This document shows positions 58,660 through 64,000 of a stretch of 64,000 nucleotides of DNA, in pieces (position 1 is the first letter of the stretch; every line of letters begins with the position of its first letter). Origin of the DNA: Thioalkalicoccus limnaeus (GTDB lineage Bacteria; Pseudomonadota; Gammaproteobacteria; Chromatiales; Chromatiaceae); contig NZ_JBDKXB010000012.1 in NCBI RefSeq assembly GCF_041197575.1, positions 1-64,000 of the forward strand. Reading direction: 5' to 3'. The position numbers were made by a program, and so were the translations under genes. The notes under the pieces were generated by a model. It was not told the DNA's origin and ran no database searches. It saw nothing but the letters and a program-made list of their open reading frames with translations.

Positions 58660-59352
58660 ATGAAACTGCGCGTCTATCGCTACAACCCGGACAAGGATCA
58701 GCGGCCTTACATGCAGGCGTTCGAGGTCAAGGCGACCCAGGGCATGATGCTGCGCGAGGCCTTGCTCGAGATCAAGAAGCAGGATGAGAGCTTCGCATTC
58801 CGCCACTCGTGCGGCGAGGGCGTCTGTGGCTCCGACGGCCTGAACGTCAACGGGCGAAACCAGCTCGCCTGCATCACGCCGGTCGCCGATCTGAAGGAGC
58901 CGATCGAGGTGCGGCCGCTGCCCGGGCGGCCGGTGATCCGTGATCTTGTCGTCGACATGAGCCAGTTCTACGAGCAATACCGGAACGTCAAGCCCTACCT
59001 GGTGCGCGAGGATCCGCTGCCGGAGGCCGAGATCCGGCAATCGCCGGCCGAGCGCGATCGCCTCGATGGACTCTACGAGTGCATCCTGTGCGCCTGCTGC
59101 TCGACCGCCTGCCCGTCCTTCTGGTGGAACCCGGAGAAGTTCCACGGACCGGCCGCGCTGCTGCAAGCCTGGCGGTTCCTTGCCGACAGCCGCGACCAAG
59201 CGACCGACGCGCGGCTCGATGCCCTAGAGGGTCCCTACAAGCTGTTTCGCTGCCACACGATCATGAATTGCGTCGATGTGTGCCCGAAGGGGCTGAATCC
59301 AACCCGGGCGATCGGACGCATCAAGGAACTGATGCTCGAGAAGGGCCTGTGA
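58660..59352 (+). CDS. sdhB: Succinate dehydrogenase iron-sulfur subunit
   Basis: Carries electrons from FAD to quinone. The 230-residue product has the three cluster motifs: CGEGVCGSDGLNVNGRNQLAC in shortened form (C-x4-C-x2-C ... C) for [2Fe-2S], CILCACCSTACP for [4Fe-4S], and CHTIMNCVDVCPKGLNP for [3Fe-4S]. It is separated from sdhA by 101 bases and overlaps sdhE. Confidence 0.96.
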   Translation: MKLRVYRYNPDKDQRPYMQAFEVKATQGMMLREALLEIKKQDESFAFRHSCGEGVCGSDGLNVNGRNQLACITPVADLKEPIEVRPLPGRPVIRDLVVDMSQFYEQYRNVKPYLVREDPLPEAEIRQSPAERDRLDGLYECILCACCSTACPSFWWNPEKFHGPAALLQAWRFLADSRDQATDARLDALEGPYKLFRCHTIMNCVDVCPKGLNPTRAIGRIKELMLEKGL

Positions 59353-59627
59353 CGGATACGACCCGAGCCGTCGATCGCGATCTCCAGCGCCTGCGCTGGC
59401 AATGCCGGCGCGGCATGCTGGAACTCGATCTGCTGTTCGAGCGTTTTCTCGATCTGGGTTACGCGGGGCTCGATGCGGCGGCGCGGGCGGACTTCGAACG
59501 CTTGCTCCGCGAGCCCGATCAGATGCTGCACGATTGGCTGATGCAGAAATCGGCACCGGACGACGAGGCCCTTAGGGCCATGGTGGCGCGGATCCTGGCC
59601 ACTGTGGTACCGATTCGCCCAGGGTAG
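59349..59627 (+). CDS. sdhE: Succinate dehydrogenase FAD assembly factor SdhE
   Basis: SdhE helps attach FAD covalently to SdhA. The 92-residue product starts at a GTG overlapping the sdhB stop (GTGA) and holds the key motif RRGMLELDLLFERFLD (conserved Arg-Gly-x-x-Glu), then ADFERLLREPDQMLHDWLM. Location directly after sdhB supports the call. Confidence 0.93.
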   Translation: MTDTTRAVDRDLQRLRWQCRRGMLELDLLFERFLDLGYAGLDAAARADFERLLREPDQMLHDWLMQKSAPDDEALRAMVARILATVVPIRPG

Positions 59628-59748
59628 AGAGGTCCGGAGACCAACGGGGCGCAGCCGGTTCGCGATCGGTGACGGGCGAAGCCGGTCAAGGGGCTGGGGT
59701 CGTCCACAATAGGTCGCTCCACTCTCAGCGTATCGGAGACGCGGACCC

Positions 59749-61437
59749 ATGCGTGGTACCCGGCGAGCGATGCAGACCACCGCTGCCATGCGCGTGATCG
59801 GCGCGGCCTTCGTGTGCGTCCTGCTGTCGGTCCCGGCCCGGGCCGACTGTCCGCTGGTGCGGACGGTCCCGTTGGCCGATCTGCGGGCCGGCCTGATCGC
59901 CGAAGGCCAGGCCGTCGTCGTCGAGGCTGTCGTCACCGGTGCCTTCGCCGGTCGCGAGCGGCTCGGCGGTTTCTTCATTCAGCAGGGGACGCCGCCCGTC
60001 GGTTCGTTCGTTTATGCGCCGTCCTGGTCGGGACCGGTGCCGCGGCGCGGTCACCGAATCCAGGTGGATGGGCGCTTCGTGCGTTTCCGCGGCCGAGGGC
60101 AGATCAGCCAGGTCACCGACATCCGTGATTGCGGCAGGGTAGGGCTGCCCGACCCGGTCGACCTATTTGTGCCGGCCGATGCGAAGCGGTTCGTGGATCA
60201 TCTGGATGTCGAGGTTCGGTTTCCACAGGTGTTGACCGTGACCGGGAACCAGGATCTCGCGCGCTACGGCACCCTTGCCCTGTCCGCCCATGGACGCCTG
60301 TTCCGTCCGTGGCTGGGAGCCGTCGAGCCCGCCGAGGATCGCTCGGCTCATCGCATCTGGCTCGATGACGGCCGTTACCGGATGCATCCGGATCCGATTC
60401 CCTACCTCGATGGCCAGGGGACCCGCCGCACCGGCGATCAGGTCGTCGGGTTGACCGGTATCCTGACCCACGCCTTCGGTGCCTATCGTGTTCACCCGAC
60501 CGAAGCGCCGCGCTTCATCGCCGCGAACCCGCGTCCGCCGCCACCGCCTCCGCCTGATCAGGCACGCCGTCTCGCGGCGGTCAACCTGGAGAACTATTTC
60601 GTCACGCTCGGCCAGCGCGGGGCGTCTAGTCGCACCGAACTGGCTCGTCAGCGGCGCAAGTTGGCCGCTGTGTTCGATGGCCTCGACGCGGATTTGATCG
60701 CCGTCAGCGAGGTCGAGAACCGCCGCGCGGCGCTCCTGGACCTGGTGACACAACTCAACGCCGGGCTTCCGTCGAGCCGTCAGTACCGCGCGCTCGAGCA
60801 CCCCTATCCCGGTGACGACGCGATCAAGGTCGCCCTCCTGTATCGCCCGGATCGGTTGACCTGGGTCGGGTCGGCGGCCGATGCGGATCCCGTGCACCGT
60901 CGGCCACCACTGCTCGGATGGTTCCGCGCGGCCGACGAGGGTCCGTTGCTTGGCATCGTGACGGTCCATTTCAAATCCAAGACCGGCTGTCCCGAGCGCG
61001 ATGACCTGGATCAGGGCCAGGGCTGTTGGAATCGGTTGCGGACCGCGCAAGCTGAGCGCCTGGTCGCTTGGCTCGCCAGCATACGCAAGCCGGGGGATGC
61101 AATCACGGTCGCCGGCGACCTGAACGCCTATCCGGGCGAGGCTCCAATCAGGTTCCTCGAAACCGCGGATTTGCGACACTTGATCGCCGACCATTGGCCA
61201 GCGTCTCAGCGCTACACCTACGTCTTCCGCGGCGAGGCCGGCCAGCTGGATTACCTGCTCGGTGACCATCAGACGGCCGCGCAGGTGTTGCGTGGTGGGA
61301 TCTGGCACATCAATGCCGACGAGCCGGCGTTTCTCGGTTACCAGGGCCGCCGGCCGGCGCACGGCCCGTGGCGCTCGTCCGATCACGATCCGCTGTGGGT
61401 GGACCTCGACGTCGGGGGTGATCCGCGGGTCGATTGA
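59749..61437 (+). CDS. Secreted endonuclease/exonuclease/phosphatase-family nuclease (ExeM-like)
   Basis: A 562-residue exported protein. A signal peptide (MRVIGAAFVCVLLSVPARA; starts at residue 14 of this reading) is followed by an OB-like domain (about 40-260) with GGFFIQQ, a Pro-rich linker (seven Pro near 270) and an EEP nuclease domain with AAVNLENYF, LIAVSEVENR, TVAGDLNAYPGE and the terminal RSSDHDPLWVDLD. The architecture resembles ExeM and NucH, extracellular DNases. Six Cys are scattered. The ATG has a GGAGAC site. Confidence 0.85.
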   Translation: MRGTRRAMQTTAAMRVIGAAFVCVLLSVPARADCPLVRTVPLADLRAGLIAEGQAVVVEAVVTGAFAGRERLGGFFIQQGTPPVGSFVYAPSWSGPVPRRGHRIQVDGRFVRFRGRGQISQVTDIRDCGRVGLPDPVDLFVPADAKRFVDHLDVEVRFPQVLTVTGNQDLARYGTLALSAHGRLFRPWLGAVEPAEDRSAHRIWLDDGRYRMHPDPIPYLDGQGTRRTGDQVVGLTGILTHAFGAYRVHPTEAPRFIAANPRPPPPPPPDQARRLAAVNLENYFVTLGQRGASSRTELARQRRKLAAVFDGLDADLIAVSEVENRRAALLDLVTQLNAGLPSSRQYRALEHPYPGDDAIKVALLYRPDRLTWVGSAADADPVHRRPPLLGWFRAADEGPLLGIVTVHFKSKTGCPERDDLDQGQGCWNRLRTAQAERLVAWLASIRKPGDAITVAGDLNAYPGEAPIRFLETADLRHLIADHWPASQRYTYVFRGEAGQLDYLLGDHQTAAQVLRGGIWHINADEPAFLGYQGRRPAHGPWRSSDHDPLWVDLDVGGDPRVD

Positions 61438-61542
61438 CGACCGGGCGCGAGTGCCCGGCCGGTCGCGCGGCGCTGACCCTGTTTCGCGATGAGGGCAGTC
61501 GGCCTCCAGCCGCGCGAGGCTCTTTGGGGTTGAAGGCCGGCC

Positions 61543-62376
61543 GTGGGCGCGCTACGCTTGCGCCTTTTTTCAGGTGTCGCAAAGCCCTTGACCGAGCCGA
61601 TCCTGGCGTTGGATTTCGACGGTGTCATCTGTGACAGCGTCGAGGAGACGGCGATCACGGGGTGGCGTGCCGCCGGGGCGATTTGGCGCGATATCCGCGG
61701 CACCATGCCCCCGGCCGACCTGCTGGCCGGCTTCCGTCGCGCCCGACCGATCGTCGAGGTCGGCTATGAAGCCATCCTGATGATGCGGCTGTTGCGTGAT
61801 GGCGAGGATCCACGGCACCTGTTGGCGACCTTCAGCGAACGGATCCCCGAGGTCGTCGCGCGTGCTGGCATGGACGCGGCAGGTCTGACGGAGCTCTTCG
61901 GGGCGACCCGTGATCGCTGGTTGGCGGCGGCGCCGGATCGTTGGGTGGCCGCCAATCCCTTCTATCCCGGTCTTGCCGGCCGACTCGTGGCGCGGCTGTC
62001 GCGGGCGAGCGGGCCGACCTGCTATATCGTGACGACGAAGCAACGGCGCTTCGTCGAGGTCTTGTTGAGCGCGCGTGCCGTTCCTTTCCACGCCGAATGC
62101 ATCCATGGCCTCGAGGCCGGCCGTCCGAAGGAGGCCGTGCTGGCCGAGCTCGTGGAACGTCACCCGGGGCGACGGGTCTGTTTCATCGAGGACCGGTTCG
62201 CGACGCTCGAACGTTGCCTGAACGCCAGGCTGCCGAGCGCGGTCGAGTACCGGTTGGCTGGCTGGGGCTACAACACGATCGCCGAACGGCAACGCGCCAG
62301 ATCCCTCTCGCTACCGATCTGGGCGCTGGCCGACCTATTGCATTGTCTTGATCAGGAGAGTCACCTTGACCAGTGA
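61543..62376 (+). CDS. HAD-superfamily hydrolase
   Basis: A 277-residue protein with the HAD nucleophile motif ILALDFDGVICDS, a helical cap, the second motif CYIVTTKQRRF and the acidic motif VCFIEDRFATLE. Substrate unknown. The start may be GTG 61543 or TTG 61588, the latter placing the motif at residue 5. It overlaps pdxS by 11 bases, so it may be linked to vitamin B6 metabolism, for example as a phosphatase; this is inferred. Confidence 0.75.
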   Translation: MGALRLRLFSGVAKPLTEPILALDFDGVICDSVEETAITGWRAAGAIWRDIRGTMPPADLLAGFRRARPIVEVGYEAILMMRLLRDGEDPRHLLATFSERIPEVVARAGMDAAGLTELFGATRDRWLAAAPDRWVAANPFYPGLAGRLVARLSRASGPTCYIVTTKQRRFVEVLLSARAVPFHAECIHGLEAGRPKEAVLAELVERHPGRRVCFIEDRFATLERCLNARLPSAVEYRLAGWGYNTIAERQRARSLSLPIWALADLLHCLDQESHLDQ

Positions 62377-63247
62377 ACGCTACACCCTCAACGCCCAGTT
62401 GGCCCAGATGCTGAAGGGCGGCGTCATCATGGACGTCACCACGCCCGAGCAAGCCCGTATCGCCGAGGAGGCCGGGGCCGTCGCCGTGATGGCTTTGGAA
62501 CGGGTGCCGGCCGATATCCGGCGCGAGGGCGGGGTGGCCCGGATGTCGGACCCTGCGATGATCAAGGAGATCAAGGAGGCGGTCTCGATCCCGGTCATGG
62601 CCAAGGCCCGGATCGGTCACTTCGTCGAGGCCCAGCTGCTCGAGGCGCTGAAGATCGATTACATCGACGAAAGCGAGGTCCTGACGCCGGCCGACGAGGA
62701 GTGTCATATCGACAAGAGCCGTTTCTCGATCCCGTTCGTCTGCGGCGCGCGCAATCTCGGCGAGGCTTGCCGGCGCATCGCCGAAGGGGCGGCGATGATC
62801 CGCACCAAGGGCGAGGCCGGTACCGGCAATGTCGTCGAGGCGGTGCGGCACATGCGGACCATGAACCGCGAGATCCGCCAGGTGCGCGACATGGCCCTCG
62901 AGGAGCTGACCGGGTTCTGTCGTGATCAGGGCATCCCCTACGAGGTCGCGCTCGCCGTGCGCGAGGCTGGGCGCCTGCCGGTCGTGAACTTCGCCGCTGG
63001 CGGCCTCGCGACCCCGGCCGATGCGGCGCTGATGATGCAGCTCGGCTGCGATGGCGTCTTCGTCGGATCCGGTATCTTCAAGTCCGGCGACCCGGCGCGG
63101 CGCGCGCGCGCCATCGTGCAGGCGACGACCTATTTCAACGATCCGCAGAGGCTTCTCGAGGTCTCGATGAACATCGGCGAACCCATGGTCGGGATCGAGA
63201 TCCCAACGATCCCCGAGGCCGAGCGCTTGGCCCAGCGCGGCTGGTAG
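62366..63247 (+). CDS. pdxS: Pyridoxal 5'-phosphate synthase lyase subunit
   Basis: PdxS builds pyridoxal phosphate from ribose 5-phosphate, glyceraldehyde 3-phosphate and ammonia from PdxT. The 293-residue product shows GGVIMDVTTPEQARIAEEAG, VMAKARIGHFVEAQ, DYIDESEVLTPADE and a GCDGVFVGSGIFKS phosphate loop. A TTG start at 62366 is chosen for the AGGAG site before it. The pathway (PdxS/PdxT) does not use the deoxyxylulose route of enterics. Confidence 0.95.
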   Translation: MTSERYTLNAQLAQMLKGGVIMDVTTPEQARIAEEAGAVAVMALERVPADIRREGGVARMSDPAMIKEIKEAVSIPVMAKARIGHFVEAQLLEALKIDYIDESEVLTPADEECHIDKSRFSIPFVCGARNLGEACRRIAEGAAMIRTKGEAGTGNVVEAVRHMRTMNREIRQVRDMALEELTGFCRDQGIPYEVALAVREAGRLPVVNFAAGGLATPADAALMMQLGCDGVFVGSGIFKSGDPARRARAIVQATTYFNDPQRLLEVSMNIGEPMVGIEIPTIPEAERLAQRGW

Positions 63248-63260
63248 TCTCCGCCTGGCC

Positions 63261-63899
63261 GTGAGCGTGATCGGGCTTCTCGATTTGCAAGGCGGGGTCG
63301 TCGAGCACCTCGACCATCTGGACCGGCTCGGGATCGCCGCCCGTCGCGTGAAGAAGGCGGCGGATCTCGATGGCCTGTCCGGTCTGATCATCCCCGGCGG
63401 CGAGAGCACCTGCCTCGGCCGCTTGCTGCGGATCACCGGCCTCGACCGGACCATCGTCGCGCGCCATCACGCCGGCTTGAAGCTCTGGGGTACCTGCGCC
63501 GGGGCCATCCTGCTCGCGCAACGGGTGGTCGGCGGGGAACCCTGCCTGGCCTTGCTCGATGTCGCGATCCAGCGCAACGCGTTCGGCAGCCAGATGGATA
63601 GCTTCAATACCCTGGCCATGGTGCCGGCCGTCGCCTCGACCCCCATTCCACTGACCTACATCCGCGCACCGAAGATCAGCGATCTGGGCGCCGGTGTGCG
63701 CTCCCTGCTCGCGGTCGACGACTATCATGCCGCAGTCGAAGACGACGTCATCCTGGCGACCGTCTTTCACCCCGAATTGACGCCGAGTCTCGCCTTTCAC
63801 CGCTACTTCGCCCACAAGTGCGGCATCCTGACGGCCGATGGCGACGAGGCGGGCTGGCACCCCGAGGACTGGACTCGCTACGCACCGCTGCCGCATTGA
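63261..63899 (+). CDS. pdxT: Pyridoxal 5'-phosphate synthase glutaminase subunit
   Basis: PdxT releases ammonia from glutamine for PdxS. The 212-residue class I glutaminase has GLIIPGGESTCLGRLL, the nucleophile in LWGTCAGAILLA, QRNAFGSQMDSF and the catalytic His-Glu in VFHPELTPSL. GTG start 13 bases after the pdxS stop. Confidence 0.94.
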   Translation: MSVIGLLDLQGGVVEHLDHLDRLGIAARRVKKAADLDGLSGLIIPGGESTCLGRLLRITGLDRTIVARHHAGLKLWGTCAGAILLAQRVVGGEPCLALLDVAIQRNAFGSQMDSFNTLAMVPAVASTPIPLTYIRAPKISDLGAGVRSLLAVDDYHAAVEDDVILATVFHPELTPSLAFHRYFAHKCGILTADGDEAGWHPEDWTRYAPLPH

Positions 63900-64000
63900 A
63901 CGAATCCGCCGGCGGCCATGATGGCCGACGGCCTGTTCCGTCGCGCGACCGGCCGGTGGGGCCCGGCGGGCGCCAGGGCCGGTCCGTGGTCGGACCCGGC

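Overview
The window looks like a chromosomal segment of a purple sulfur bacterium (Gammaproteobacteria, Chromatiaceae-like). The reasons are a PpsR/CrtJ-type photosynthesis regulator at the left edge, next to two very short single-helix membrane peptides under a PpsR-type operator. High GC, dense operons and typical gammaproteobacterial gene orders (kdsD-kdsC-lptCAB-rpoN-hpf-ptsN-rapZ, mla-murA, sdhCDAB-sdhE, darP) agree. This assignment is an inference from gene content; there is no rRNA in the window.

Layout. 1-2.6 kb: ppsR and tandem small peptides that may belong to the photosynthetic membrane. 2.7-12.2 kb (minus strand): a long, tightly overlapping operon running from Kdo synthesis and LPS transport through sigma-54 and hibernation factor to a regulatory phosphotransferase chain (PtsN, RapZ, EIIA, HPr, EI). 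12.5-19.7 kb (plus): mlaF-E-D-B without an evident mlaC, then murA and hisG-D-C. 19.8-29.1 kb: small conserved and accessory genes, including ribosomal protein THX, a metallophosphoesterase, a three-gene secreted-protein cassette (24.6-26.7 kb), a lipoprotein hydrolase and PPK2.

29.9-37.4 kb is the accessory highlight. It holds a probable RiPP cluster: an NTF2-like secreted protein, a Tat-like-leader precursor with four Trp-Ile-Asn motifs in a Gly-rich core, a protein with a SPASM-like cysteine cluster but no radical-SAM motif, and a radical SAM/SPASM enzyme. The last two are translationally coupled. Convergent to it lie an HExxxH metallopeptidase, a SYLF-domain gene remnant, an SLC13-type permease and a solitary amino-acid-binding protein.

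38.1-50.4 kb: two coupled unknown genes, a GAF/AAA+ sigma-54 activator, then phosphoketolase, a LOG-family protein and glycogen phosphorylase (a carbon-storage and fermentation block), a small protein and a SulP transporter. 50.7-63.9 kb: mostly housekeeping genes (O-acetylhomoserine sulfhydrylase, RecJ, DarP, succinate dehydrogenase with its assembly factor, a secreted nuclease, an HAD protein and the PdxS/PdxT vitamin B6 synthase). No rRNA, tRNA, CRISPR array, intact insertion sequence or prophage was seen.
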